Positions 24,994-33,545 of a stretch of 64,000 nt of DNA are shown in pieces. Under the pieces are notes generated by a model that saw only the letters and a list, made by a program, of their open reading frames with translations, was not told where the DNA came from and did no database searches. The stretch is from Leucobacter sp. G161. Its GTDB lineage: Bacteria > Actinomycetota > Actinomycetes > Actinomycetales > Microbacteriaceae. Both the position numbers and the translations under genes were made by a program. How positions within the stretch are numbered: position 1 is the stretch's first letter; every line of letters begins with the position of its first letter. The stretch covers positions 89,208 to 153,207 of the forward strand of contig NZ_LOHP01000064.1 in assembly GCF_001482305.1 (NCBI RefSeq), written 5' to 3'.

Positions 24994-25863
24994 CTACTGG
25001 ACTCGGTGCGCCTGAAACTGCATGCTCGGGTGCGCGTACGCCTCCTGCGATTCGACGAGCCGCAGCTCGCGCTCGCCGGACGCCAGCGTGTTCTCGAGTA
25101 GCGTGAAGACTGACGCGGTTGTCCGAGCAAGCGCCTCACCGGCATCGCCGGTGGCGCGGAAGTGGGCGGTGAAGAGCGCCGCGGTCACGTCACCCGAACC
25201 GTTTGCCTTCAGCGGGAGCCGCGGCGTCTCGATGAGCCAGGCCTCGGCCTCGGCGCCTCGGCCACCCGTCACAGCAAGCATCTCCATGACGTTGTCTGCT
25301 GCTCGTTCGGGGCGCTCGACGCTCGTCACGAGCACGGTCTGGGGTCCCTGATCGCGCGCCAACTCAACGGATTCGAGGGTCGACTCGAGCGACGCCGGCT
25401 GAGTGCCCGTGATGAAGCCGAGCTCGAACTGGTTCGGGGTGATGAGGTCCGCCGCGGGAATGACCCGGTCACGGATGAGGTTCTGCACTTCGGGCGCGAC
25501 GTGGCAACCCGACTTCGCGTTCCCCAACACCGGGTCGCACGCGTAGATCGCGTCGGGGCTGTGGCGCTTGACCCGGGCCACAGCATCAAGGATGGCGTCG
25601 CCGATGTCGTCCCCACCCTGGTAGCCGGACAGCACAGCGTCGACTCCGACGAGGCCGCCGCGCTCCTCGATCCCGAGCACGATTTCCCGCACATCGGTGC
25701 CGGTGAGCATGGGGCCTCGCCACGCGCCGTACCCGGTGTGGTTTGAAAAGCACACCGTAAAGATCGGCATGACCTCGACGCCGATCCGCTGCAGCGGGAA
25801 CACCGCGGCAGAGTTGCCGACGTGCCCGTAGGAAACGGAAGACTGGATCGAGAGAATACGCAT
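24994..25863 (-). CDS. pdxY: pyridoxal kinase PdxY
   Basis: 289-residue ribokinase-fold enzyme that phosphorylates pyridoxal to PLP in the salvage pathway. The N-terminus RILSIQSSVSYGHVGNSAAVF is the PdxY/PdxK signature; also FSNHTGYGAWRG, the DPVLGNA block, ITPNQFELGFITG, VTSV, and the catalytic KANGSGD near residue 230. Length equals typical PdxY. ATG 25863 is used; a GTG eight codons earlier overlaps the palindrome. The strong palindrome 17 nt upstream suggests control by a PLP-sensing MocR/PdxR-type regulator not encoded in this window. Confidence 0.93.
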   Translation of the reverse strand: MRILSIQSSVSYGHVGNSAAVFPLQRIGVEVMPIFTVCFSNHTGYGAWRGPMLTGTDVREIVLGIEERGGLVGVDAVLSGYQGGDDIGDAILDAVARVKRHSPDAIYACDPVLGNAKSGCHVAPEVQNLIRDRVIPAADLITPNQFELGFITGTQPASLESTLESVELARDQGPQTVLVTSVERPERAADNVMEMLAVTGGRGAEAEAWLIETPRLPLKANGSGDVTAALFTAHFRATGDAGEALARTTASVFTLLENTLASGERELRLVESQEAYAHPSMQFQAHRVQ

Positions 25864-25879
25864 GCTTCGATGCTGCCAC

Positions 25880-25898
25880 TGGACCACTTAGTGGTCCA
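25880..25898. promoter_or_regulatory. palindromic operator upstream of pdxY
   Basis: TGGACCACTTAGTGGTCCA: perfect 9-bp arms around one central base, 17 nt upstream of the pdxY ATG. The half-site AAGTGGTCCA (minus strand) resembles the AAAGTGGWCTA element that I recall for PdxR in Corynebacterium. Confidence 0.65.
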
Positions 25899-25938
25899 CT
25901 TCGCGCGCTCTCGGGTGAACCAAGCAGCGCGCTGTGCG

Positions 25939-27297
25939 CTACACCGCCCGCCCCGGTGTCAGAATATCCCGGGGATCGAGCGTGCGCTTGATCGCGCGCT
26001 GCACATCGAGGGCCACCTCGTCGAGTTGCCACGGAAGCTCATGGTGCTTGACCAGTCCGATCCCGTGCTCGCCGGTGATCGTGCCGTTGAGCGAGAGCGC
26101 AAGTCGGGTGATGTCATCGATGAGTGCGTCGGCCTGGGCGAGACCCGCCGGGGTGTCGGGGGCGGCGACCTTGCAGTGCAGGTTGCCATCACCTGCGTGC
26201 GCGACGCTCGCAACCTCGATACCGTGACGTTCAGCGATCGCTGCGATGCCGGTGAACACTTCGGCGAGCGCCGACACCGGAACGCCGACGTCGCACGATA
26301 CCTTGAGGCCGCGCGCGCTCAGCGCGGGGTTTGACATGCGGCGGGCTTCCACGAGCGAATCGTCGGCCGCGATCTGAGCGGCGCTCGCGCCCAGCCGGCG
26401 CGAGATGTCAAGGATCGTCTCAGCGTGTTTCGCGGCGTCCGAGCCGACGGTTTGGCCGACCAGGAGCGCGCCTGCGGGAATCCGCATGCCGCTCGGGAAC
26501 ACGTCCTCGATGATTTGCACGGTCAGCGCATCGAGCAGCTCGAGTACCTCGGGCCGTGCGGGGGAGTTCACGATCTCGGTCACGGCGGCGCCAGCCTCGG
26601 CCAACCCATCGAACTCGGCCCAGAAGGTCACAGGATCCCCTTCGGGCAGTGACTCCAGGCGAACCGCTGCCTCCACGATGACGCCGAGCGTGCCCTCCGA
26701 TCCGACGAACAGTCTGGTGAGGTCGTATCCGACGACGTTCTTCCGCGTGAGCGCGCCGGTCCGGAGGATCCGCCCATCCGCGAGCACGACCGTCAGCGCC
26801 GACACCCAATCGGAGGTGACGCCGTGCGCGACGCAGCGCAGTCCACCGGCGTTGGTTGCGATGTTCCCGCCAACGGTCGACGTGCGTGCGCTTGCGGGGT
26901 CCGGCGGGAAGAACAGCCCGTGTTCGTGCGCAGCGGCATCGAGCTCGGCGGTGATGACGCCGGGCTGCACCACCGCGAGGCGGTCGTCAGGGGAGACCGA
27001 GACGATTTGGTTCATGCGCTCGAGCGAGACGATGAGACCGCCGTCGTAGGCCTTTGCGCCGCCAACGAGCCCCGTGCCGGCGCCACGAATGCTCACCGGG
27101 ATCCCGCGTTCGTGCGCCCACGCGAGCGCCAGGGAGACGTCGTCCGCGGTCTCCGCGAGGACGAGACCCAGCGTCGCGCCCGTGAACACGGCGCGCGATG
27201 AGTCGTTCTCGTAGCCGTTTACGATCGTCGCTTCCGTCACGAGTCGTTCGCCCAATGCGTCGCGCAGTGCAGCAAGATCCGCGTTCTTCGTGTCCAC
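25939..27297 (-). CDS. FAD-linked oxidase, glycolate oxidase GlcD / D-lactate dehydrogenase type
   Basis: 452-residue flavoprotein of the vanillyl-alcohol-oxidase fold. The FAD-binding half has VSIRGAGTGLVGGA, VQPGV, STVGGNIATNAGG and the YDLTRLFVGSEGTLGVI block; the C-terminal half has VAHAGDGNLHC and the closing GEHGIGLVK, which supplies substrate-binding histidines. These proteins oxidise 2-hydroxyacids such as D-lactate or glycolate, often with a separate Fe-S partner not seen here. GTG start at 27297 with an excellent AAAGGAGG six nt upstream. Located 75 nt upstream of pdxY on the same strand. Confidence 0.88.
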   Translation of the reverse strand: MDTKNADLAALRDALGERLVTEATIVNGYENDSSRAVFTGATLGLVLAETADDVSLALAWAHERGIPVSIRGAGTGLVGGAKAYDGGLIVSLERMNQIVSVSPDDRLAVVQPGVITAELDAAAHEHGLFFPPDPASARTSTVGGNIATNAGGLRCVAHGVTSDWVSALTVVLADGRILRTGALTRKNVVGYDLTRLFVGSEGTLGVIVEAAVRLESLPEGDPVTFWAEFDGLAEAGAAVTEIVNSPARPEVLELLDALTVQIIEDVFPSGMRIPAGALLVGQTVGSDAAKHAETILDISRRLGASAAQIAADDSLVEARRMSNPALSARGLKVSCDVGVPVSALAEVFTGIAAIAERHGIEVASVAHAGDGNLHCKVAAPDTPAGLAQADALIDDITRLALSLNGTITGEHGIGLVKHHELPWQLDEVALDVQRAIKRTLDPRDILTPGRAV

Positions 27298-27371
27298 CCG
27301 GGGCCTCCTTTAGCCGTCTGGCTCCAGCGTAGCGCGGCGGTGCCAGTCGGGTGTCATGGGAGAATGGCCTG

Positions 27372-28301
27372 GTGAATGAGCAGCAGGGAGCCGGCCGGTA
27401 TGCGCCGAGCCCATCGGGGGAGCTCCACCTCGGAAACCTCCGCACCGCGCTGGTCGCGTGGCTGCTCGCCCGCTCGACCGGTCGACGCTTTCTCATGCGG
27501 ATCGAGGATCTGGATCGCGCTCGCGACGCGGGCACGGCAGCAGCGCAGCTTGCGGACCTTCGTGCCATCGGCATCGATTGGGATGGTGAGCCCGTCCTGC
27601 AGACTGAGCGGGGTGCAGCCCACGACGCGGCCATCGCGCGGCTCGACGCAGCGGGGCTCGTCTACGAGTGCACGTGCACCAGGCGGGATATCCTCGCCGC
27701 ACCGACCGCCCCGCATGCACCGCCTGGTGCGTACCCTGGGACTTGCCGAGATCGCACCCCGGCAGAACGCGCGGCAGCACGAGGTGAGATCGCGCCCAGG
27801 CAGCCCGCGCTCAGGCTTCGGGCCCCGGCAGCGATGTCTTCACTCAGCTTCGACGACCTTGTGCTCGGCCAGGTGACCGGAGACATCGACGACCTTGTGC
27901 TCCGCCGCGGCGACGGCACTGTCGCCTACAACCTTGCAGTGGTCGTCGACGACGATGCGATGGGTGTCGATCAGATCGTCCGAGGCGACGATCTCGCCCC
28001 GTCGACGCCGCGGCAGATTCTGCTGCAACAGCTGCTCGGGCTTCGCACACCCCCGGACGTCGCATACGCGCACGTTCCCCTGGTGCTCGGCCCGACCGGG
28101 GCACGGCTCGCGAAGCGCGACGGTGCGGTCACGCTGCGGCAGCTGGCCGAGAGCGGCACCGACGCTGCCGCGGTCCTCAGCACGCTCGCCGAATCGCTCG
28201 GGATCGCATCCCGTGGCGAACGGGTGACGGCTGAGCAGCTCATCGCCCGCTTCGATCCAACCGAGCTACCGCGTGAACCGTGGGTGTGGCTCGCCGAGTA
28301 G
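27372..28301 (+). CDS. gluQ: glutamyl-Q tRNA(Asp) synthetase
   Basis: 309-residue paralogue of the GluRS catalytic domain without an anticodon-binding domain; it attaches glutamate to queuosine in tRNA-Asp. Seen: RYAPSPSGELHLGNLRTAL (HIGH-type motif HLGN), FLMRIEDLDRAR, the zinc cysteines in YECTCTRRDI and YPGTCR, PLVLGPTGARLAKRDG (KMSKS-type motif). The start is GTG 27372, with GGGAG about nine nt upstream; another GTG at 27351 is possible. No queuosine synthesis gene is nearby. Confidence 0.9.
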   Translation: MNEQQGAGRYAPSPSGELHLGNLRTALVAWLLARSTGRRFLMRIEDLDRARDAGTAAAQLADLRAIGIDWDGEPVLQTERGAAHDAAIARLDAAGLVYECTCTRRDILAAPTAPHAPPGAYPGTCRDRTPAERAAARGEIAPRQPALRLRAPAAMSSLSFDDLVLGQVTGDIDDLVLRRGDGTVAYNLAVVVDDDAMGVDQIVRGDDLAPSTPRQILLQQLLGLRTPPDVAYAHVPLVLGPTGARLAKRDGAVTLRQLAESGTDAAAVLSTLAESLGIASRGERVTAEQLIARFDPTELPREPWVWLAE

Positions 28302-28326
28302 CAGGTGCGCCCTGCCCGATCGGCGC

Positions 28327-28677
28327 TTAGCGCTTGAGCGCGCGGATGATTCGCGCGATGGCGCGGCCCGCAACCCACACGAACGGAACGCCGACGGTGA
28401 GGAGCGCGATGAGGTTCGGTTCAAACTTGGTGTGCCCATCGCGCGTGACGTACGCACCGATCGGAAGCGACATGCCACCGCCACCGCCGCCCGAGCCCTC
28501 GCCCGAAATCGTGGCATCTGCGCCAGCGCCACCGCCCCCTTCGCCCGCACCGAAGGCGTAGCTGCCGACGGCAACAGGCAAGATCGTGACGCCGTCAACC
28601 TCGACGGCGTCGCCGTAGGCCGTGTTCACGCCGGTCTGAGTAACGGTGTCTGCGATGTGCTTGGTGATGTTAGCCAT
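28327..28677 (-). CDS. GerW/YtfJ-family protein
   Basis: 116 residues matching the YtfJ/GerW family: an N-terminal helix MANITKHIADTV, then VYGDAVEVDG-like segment, VTILPVAVGSYAFGAGEG, a glycine-rich stretch (GGGGAGADATISGEGSGGGGGG), PIGAYVTRDG, and a C-terminal hydrophobic helix. In Bacillus the homologue acts in spore germination; the organism here is not expected to form endospores, and the role of actinobacterial members is unknown. TAGGCT lies 6 nt before the ATG (leaderless). Confidence 0.8.
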   Translation of the reverse strand: MANITKHIADTVTQTGVNTAYGDAVEVDGVTILPVAVGSYAFGAGEGGGGAGADATISGEGSGGGGGGMSLPIGAYVTRDGHTKFEPNLIALLTVGVPFVWVAGRAIARIIRALKR

Positions 28678-28716
28678 GGCCTCAGCCTACTTGCCCGCGC
28701 TGAAAGGGTGAAGGGC

Positions 28717-29568
28717 TTATTCCGTGTCGTCAGCGTTGCCGTGTCGCGGGCGCAACGCTGAGGGTTCCGGCCGCTTCGGCTCAACGTCGTCACCAGAGGA
28801 CACGTGTTTGATGCGTCGCACAACCCACGGCACGAGGTGCTCGCGCGCCCAGACGACGTCTTCCTTGCGTGCCTGTCGCCAGGTGCGATCGGGGAGCGGT
28901 TCAGGGTCGAGCGGCTCCAGTTCGTGTGGCACGTTGAGTGCATCAAGCGCGGTGCGGGCGATCGTGTGATGGCCGAGCGCGTTGAGGTGCAGTCGATCGC
29001 CAGCCCAGTAGCGGCTGTCCTGGAGCTCCTCGATCGCCCACTGATCGACCACGAAGCAGTCATGGCGAAGCGCCACCTTGCGAACGTTCTCGTTAAAGAT
29101 CGCGACCTTGCCGCGGATCGTGCGGAAGACAGGCTGGAAGGCCACGTCGACGCCGGTGAAGATGAGGATCGTTGCCCCGGTCTCCTTCAGCCTCGAGACG
29201 ATGTAGTCGAGTTTCTCTGCGACCTCGTCTGGATCGGTTCCCGGACGGATCACATCGTTGCCGCCAGCGCACACGCTGACGAGATCGGGGCGAAGCTCCA
29301 TCGCCTGGTCGAGCTGCTCGTCAATGATCTGCTGGATGAGCTTGCCCCGTACTGCAAGGTTGGCGTACGAGAACTCCTCACTGTGCTCCGCGAGGACCTC
29401 AGCGAAGCGATCGGCCCAGCCGCGAAGCCCGCCAGGGCTCTCGGGGTCGGGATCCCCAAGTCCCTCGGTAAACGAGTCGCCGATAGCAACGAAACGTGAC
29501 CAGGGAAGCTCGACATTCTCTGCCGGTGGCTGTGGGGCTTCGCCTGCGCGAACTGCATCGTGAACCAT
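28717..29568 (-). CDS. SGNH/GDSL hydrolase
   Basis: 283-residue esterase/lipase-like enzyme without a signal peptide. The four SGNH blocks are present: FVAIGDSFTEGLGD (nucleophile Ser), the Gly of AVRGKL, GGNDV (oxyanion Asn) and DRLHLNALGH (Asp and His). The C-terminal ~60 residues (RTWRQARKEDVVWAREHLVPW...) are a charged extension common to actinobacterial members of this group. Substrate unknown. GGAAAGG about ten nt upstream of the ATG serves as ribosome-binding site. Confidence 0.88.
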   Translation of the reverse strand: MVHDAVRAGEAPQPPAENVELPWSRFVAIGDSFTEGLGDPDPESPGGLRGWADRFAEVLAEHSEEFSYANLAVRGKLIQQIIDEQLDQAMELRPDLVSVCAGGNDVIRPGTDPDEVAEKLDYIVSRLKETGATILIFTGVDVAFQPVFRTIRGKVAIFNENVRKVALRHDCFVVDQWAIEELQDSRYWAGDRLHLNALGHHTIARTALDALNVPHELEPLDPEPLPDRTWRQARKEDVVWAREHLVPWVVRRIKHVSSGDDVEPKRPEPSALRPRHGNADDTE

Positions 29569-29733
29569 CGTTGCGGTGCCTTTCCTTACTGAGCTCCCAC
29601 GCTACTCGACACGTGGGGTAGGGCGCACCCCTTTGTTACCGGCCCCTGTGCCCGGCGCGTCGCCAAGCGTGATGCGCGGAGCCGGGGTGGGTGCCGAGGC
29701 ATGTCTAAGCGTTGAGAGGTAGTCTAGGACGTT

Positions 29734-31545
29734 GTGATTGAATCGGCAGAAGACGGGACTCTCCTGCCGGGGACCTTCGCCGCCGAGCACCTGCCGCCCG
29801 CATATCCAGATCGGGCCGCGCGCGGTACCGCCGGCAGTCTCCGGGCATGGCAGCAGGAGGCAATCGACCTCTACTTGGAACGTAACCCGCGTGATTTCCT
29901 CGCTTCGGCGACCCCCGGCGCAGGCAAGACGACGTTTGCGCTTCGTCTCGCGGCGACGCTCCGCGGCAACAAGACGATCTCCCAGATCATCGTTGTCGCC
30001 CCCACCGAGCACCTCAAGGTGCAGTGGGCAGACGCGGCCGCACGTGCCGGCATTCGGCTGAACCCGCGCTACTCAAACAGCGACGGGTTGGGGTACGGCA
30101 GACACTACGACGGTGTCGTTGTCACCTACGCGCAGGTCGCGATGAAGCCCGTGCAGCACCGGCTCCTCACTGAGTTCACCGACACGCTCGTCATCATGGA
30201 CGAGGTGCACCACGGCGGTGACGCGCTGAGCTGGGGCGAAGCGATCCGCGAGGCCTACGGCACCGCAAAACGTCGGCTGTCGCTCACGGGAACGCCGTTC
30301 CGTTCGGATGAGGCGCCGATCCCGTTCGTACAGTACGCGCCGCAGGGTGACGGTACGATGATGTCGCTCACCGACTACGACTACGGCTACGGCCGCGCGC
30401 TTGCCGACGGCATCGTCCGGCCCGTGATCTTCATGGTCTACGCGGGCAAGATGCGCTGGCAGACCAGCGCCGGCGAGGAGATGGAAGCCCGGCTCGGCGA
30501 GGGCAACACGAAGGACGTCACTAGCCAGGCCTGGCGGACCGCCCTCGATCCCATGGGGGATTGGATGGCGAAGGTGCTGCGGGCCGCGGATCGGCGCCTC
30601 ACGGAGGTGCGGGAGCACATTCCGGATGCCGGTGGCCTCGTCATCGCGACGGATCACGCCTCAGCGAAGGCGTACGCGCACATGCTGCACGAGATCTCGG
30701 GCGAGGAAGTCGCGCTGATCCTCTCGGACGATTCAGGTTCATCGGAACGTATCGATAGCTTCTCTGCGGGAACGTCCCGCTGGATGGTTGCGGTTCGCAT
30801 GGTGTCCGAGGGTGTCGACGTACCGCGCCTCGCCGTCGGCGTCTACGCAACAAGTTCATCGACGCCACTGTTCTTCGCCCAGGCCATCGGCCGCTTCGTG
30901 CGTTCACGGCGTCGCGGCGAGGTGGCGTCAGTCTTTATCCCGAACGTGCCGCCGCTCATGGAGCTCGCTGCGACCCTTGAAAAAGAGCGCAATCACGTGC
31001 TTGAAGGCCCCGGGTCTGCTGAGGAAATGTGGGACGCAGAAGCGGCCCTCATGGCCGAGGCCGAACGCGAGGACAAGGCCTCAGACGAGCTCATCGAAGA
31101 CGAATTCAAGTACCAGGCGCTCGAGTCTGACGCCCACTTCGACCGGGCGGTCTTCGACGGCGCCGAGTTCGGAGGCTACGCGGAGGTGGAAAGCGAGGAG
31201 GAGCTCGACTTCCTCGGCTTCCCTGGCATCCTCGAACCGCAAGAGGTGAAAGCGCTGCTCCAGCAGCGCCAGTCGAAGCAGGCCCGACGCAGCGCGGCGA
31301 GCCAGGGCATCGTGGACCACCCGCCTGAGCGGGCGGAGGCCCCCGAAGCCCTGCACCGCACCCTGGGTGAGCAGCGCAAGCTTCTCTCGAGCCTGGTCGG
31401 GATGTACGCCAGAGTCAGCGGCGAGCCCCATAAGGACGTACACAACGAGCTTCGACGGGTCTGCGGTGGTCCGGCAGTGCCGCAGGCCTCCGTGACGCAG
31501 TTGCAGAAGCGCATCGACCTGCTGCGGCGGCGCCTGCGGCCGTAG
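29734..31545 (+). CDS. DEAD/DEAH-box (SF2) helicase
   Basis: 603-residue helicase. N-terminal RecA domain: LRAWQQEAIDLYL Q-like motif, TPGAGKTTFA Walker A (about 60-68), APTEHLK, Walker B DEVHH, LTGTPFR motif III. C-terminal domain: IATDHASAKAY, a VRMVSEGVDVPRLAVGVYA motif V, and QAIGRFVRSRRRGE motif VI. It resembles XPB/RAD25-like single-chain helicases of Actinobacteria of unknown biological role. The last ~150 residues are acidic and then coiled-coil-like. GTG start at 29734, with TAGTCT 8 nt upstream. Ends 10 nt before ybaK. Confidence 0.85.
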   Translation: MIESAEDGTLLPGTFAAEHLPPAYPDRAARGTAGSLRAWQQEAIDLYLERNPRDFLASATPGAGKTTFALRLAATLRGNKTISQIIVVAPTEHLKVQWADAAARAGIRLNPRYSNSDGLGYGRHYDGVVVTYAQVAMKPVQHRLLTEFTDTLVIMDEVHHGGDALSWGEAIREAYGTAKRRLSLTGTPFRSDEAPIPFVQYAPQGDGTMMSLTDYDYGYGRALADGIVRPVIFMVYAGKMRWQTSAGEEMEARLGEGNTKDVTSQAWRTALDPMGDWMAKVLRAADRRLTEVREHIPDAGGLVIATDHASAKAYAHMLHEISGEEVALILSDDSGSSERIDSFSAGTSRWMVAVRMVSEGVDVPRLAVGVYATSSSTPLFFAQAIGRFVRSRRRGEVASVFIPNVPPLMELAATLEKERNHVLEGPGSAEEMWDAEAALMAEAEREDKASDELIEDEFKYQALESDAHFDRAVFDGAEFGGYAEVESEEELDFLGFPGILEPQEVKALLQQRQSKQARRSAASQGIVDHPPERAEAPEALHRTLGEQRKLLSSLVGMYARVSGEPHKDVHNELRRVCGGPAVPQASVTQLQKRIDLLRRRLRP

Positions 31546-31555
31546 GCTTGCTGGC

Positions 31556-32056
31556 ATGGCAAAGCAGGACTCCGCGAAAGCTGCTGCGGCGACTCCGGCG
31601 ATGCGCGCTCTGACGAAGCTTGGTGTGCCATTCACGGTTCGCAGCTACCACCACGACCCCGAAGAGACGGACTTCGGGGGAGAGGCCGCCAGAGAGCTCG
31701 GGCTTGACCCCTCAGTTGTCTTCAAAACGTTGCTCACCGAGGTCGACGGGCAGCTCACTGTCGCGGTCGTGCCGGTCGCGGGAACGCTCGATCTCAAGGC
31801 TCTGGCGGCCGCCTGTGGAGGCAAGCGCGCCGTGATGGCGGATCCCACGACCGCCGAGAGGAAGACCGGATACGTTGTCGGCGGCATCAGCCCGCTGGGG
31901 CAGCGCAGCCAGCTGCCAACGGTCGTCGACGCCTCGGCGCTAGCCCGAGAGCGTGTGCTCGTCTCAGGCGGGCGACGTGGACTCGATATCGAGCTCCGCG
32001 GCGAAGACCTGGTGCGGGTAACCCGTGCGGTGACCGCGAATGTCGGGCGTGTCTGA
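31556..32056 (+). CDS. ybaK: Cys-tRNA(Pro) deacylase YbaK
   Basis: 166-residue single-domain editing protein that hydrolyses Cys mischarged onto tRNA-Pro. Family features: ATPAMRALTKLGVPFTV, an aspartate-rich Y.HDPEETDFGGEAA, the catalytic-site lysine region VFKTLLTE, VVPVAGTLDLKALAAACGGKR, TGYVVGGISPLGQRSQLPTVVD, and GGRRGLDIEL. The start ATG follows TAGGCT by 7 nt and has no Shine-Dalgarno. Confidence 0.93.
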   Translation: MAKQDSAKAAAATPAMRALTKLGVPFTVRSYHHDPEETDFGGEAARELGLDPSVVFKTLLTEVDGQLTVAVVPVAGTLDLKALAAACGGKRAVMADPTTAERKTGYVVGGISPLGQRSQLPTVVDASALARERVLVSGGRRGLDIELRGEDLVRVTRAVTANVGRV

Positions 32057-32183
32057 GGTGTTTGTGCGGTTGTTCCCCTCAGGACGTGTCGTGACACTCC
32101 CGGAATCGCGGCTCAATTCGCTTCGTGTTGAGATTCCGTGGTAAGTTATTCTCTGTTCGGCCGCAAGGAAATGAACAAGATTC

Positions 32184-32269
32184 GCGCGGATGGCGGAATT
32201 GGTAGACGCGCTAGCTTGAGGTGCTAGTGCCCGTATTAGGGCGTGGGGGTTCAAGTCCCCCTTCGCGCA
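32184..32269 (+). tRNA. tRNA-Leu (anticodon GAG)
   Basis: An 86-nt class II tRNA: acceptor stem GCGCGGA pairs with TTCGCGC, the D-arm has GGTAGACGC, the anticodon stem CTAGC/GCTAG holds TTGAGGT with anticodon GAG at 32218-32220, the long variable arm is GTGCCCGTATTAGGGC, and the T-arm contains GGTTCAAGT. The discriminator is A; the CCA end is not encoded. It reads CTC and, by wobble, CTT codons. Confidence 0.97.
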
Positions 32270-32283
32270 CGAGTCGCAAGAAC

Positions 32284-32320
32284 AGTAAGGCCCCTGCTTC
32301 GGCAGGGGCCTTACTGCTTT
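32284..32320 (+). terminator. terminator of tRNA-Leu
   Basis: A 14-bp perfect stem (AGTAAGGCCCCTGC and complement, 32284-32315) closed by a TTCG tetraloop and followed by GCTTTT. Fifteen nt after the tRNA; a strong intrinsic terminator. Confidence 0.9.
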
Positions 32321-32340
32321 TCCTGCTCTGCACAATTGCA

Positions 32341-32482
32341 GGTGTAGACCTCAGCGAGTACGGACGCTCACCTGCCATGACCTCAGCGAGGTCATGAGCC
32401 TTGTACTGCAAATCACTCCTGACCTCGCTGAGGTCATGGCTCATGAGCGATTCAGGCCGGGGGATGCCTTGGCCTTGAGCGT
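32341..32482. repeat. dispersed intergenic hairpin repeat, copy B
   Basis: Second copy of the element at 12623-12762, same orientation. Arms 32376-32398 and 32416-32438 are complementary over 23 bp with one mismatch around a 17-nt loop; each arm is itself partly palindromic (CATGACCTCAGCGAGGTCATG). The segment between it and the next gene (32483-32757) has short direct repeats (AGACGCTCTC twice; GTTGCTGT-like) but no gene I can support. Confidence 0.8.
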
Positions 32483-32757
32483 GTGCTGGTCGTGGCCTCC
32501 CCGTTTCAGCAGGGAAGCGGAGCAGTCTTGCCGAGGTGGCTTGTAGGCCACCCGGCTTCCTTCTCGGTGGCAGCAAGCGGCTGTCTCGTCACTCAGACGC
32601 TCTCAGACGCTCTCAGGGACTCCAGAGAGGCTTGCGGACCACTACTGTGCCGCAAGATCCGTGTTCGCCCACGCTACGGCGGCTAGAGGGCGCGTTGGCG
32701 ATTGTTGCTGTTGGCGGTTGTTGCTGTGAGGCCTCGGCCGAGATCACAGGTGGGGAA

Positions 32758-33528
32758 CTACCTCAGTGGGTCGTTCGTCGACCCGAGGCGCTCGAGCACC
32801 CGGTCGGGGATCACTGCGATCAGGGGGCGCACGAGGCGATATCGCCAGTCGGAGACAAGTACGGGGGTTCCGCGGTGCAGCGCGCGGAGGCCCTCGCGTG
32901 CGACCTTCGCCGTGTCCGCCCAGGCGATGCGTGGGAGTGCGGGGAGGTGATCCTCACCCATGCGCTCATGGAACTCGGTCGCAAGGAGTCCGGGACACAG
33001 CGCGGTGACCCGCACTCCGCGAGTCCGGTAGCGCGCGTTGAGCGAGCGTGAGAGCGACACCGCCGCGCTCTTGGCCGCACCGTATGTTCCGCTCGGCATG
33101 AAGGCTGCAGCGCTCGCGACGTTCATGATCCAGCCCGAGCGGCGCTCGAGCATCCCAGGCACGACCGCGTGCGCGAGCCGTAGGGGCACCCACGAGAGGA
33201 GTTCGTGCATCCTGCGTTCGTCGGTGATGCGGCTTTCCTCGAAGCCGGCGTAGACGCCGAATCCAGCGTTGTTGATGAGAATGTCGACACGGCAGTCGGG
33301 GTCTGCGAGCCGGTCAGCGACAGTGTCGAGGTCGCTCGCTTGCGTGAGGTCTGCCGTGAGTACGTCCACGGCGACGCCATGCCGGCTTCTCAGTACGTGG
33401 GCGAGACGCTCGAGCCGGGCGCCATCGCGCGCGACCAACACAAGATCAACCTTGAGCGCCGCAAGCTGCCGGGCAAATTCGGCACCCAGGCCCGCAGAGG
33501 CTCCGGTGATGAGCGCTCGGAACGCCAT
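32758..33528 (-). CDS. short-chain dehydrogenase/reductase
   Basis: 256-residue classical SDR: TGASAGLG (8-15) cofactor motif, NNAGFG, the serine in NVASAAAFMPSG, YGAAK catalytic pair, and a PGLLATEFH segment after the catalytic helix. The C-terminal ~40 residues (VSDWRYRLVRPLIAVIPDRVLERLG) are hydrophobic-basic and may contact a membrane, as in SDRs acting on lipids or steroids; the substrate is unknown. It lies 17 nt upstream of the M23 peptidase end on the same strand and may be cotranscribed with it. Confidence 0.86.
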   Translation of the reverse strand: MAFRALITGASAGLGAEFARQLAALKVDLVLVARDGARLERLAHVLRSRHGVAVDVLTADLTQASDLDTVADRLADPDCRVDILINNAGFGVYAGFEESRITDERRMHELLSWVPLRLAHAVVPGMLERRSGWIMNVASAAAFMPSGTYGAAKSAAVSLSRSLNARYRTRGVRVTALCPGLLATEFHERMGEDHLPALPRIAWADTAKVAREGLRALHRGTPVLVSDWRYRLVRPLIAVIPDRVLERLGSTNDPLR

Positions 33529-33545
33529 GGGGCTGTGGTGCCCGA

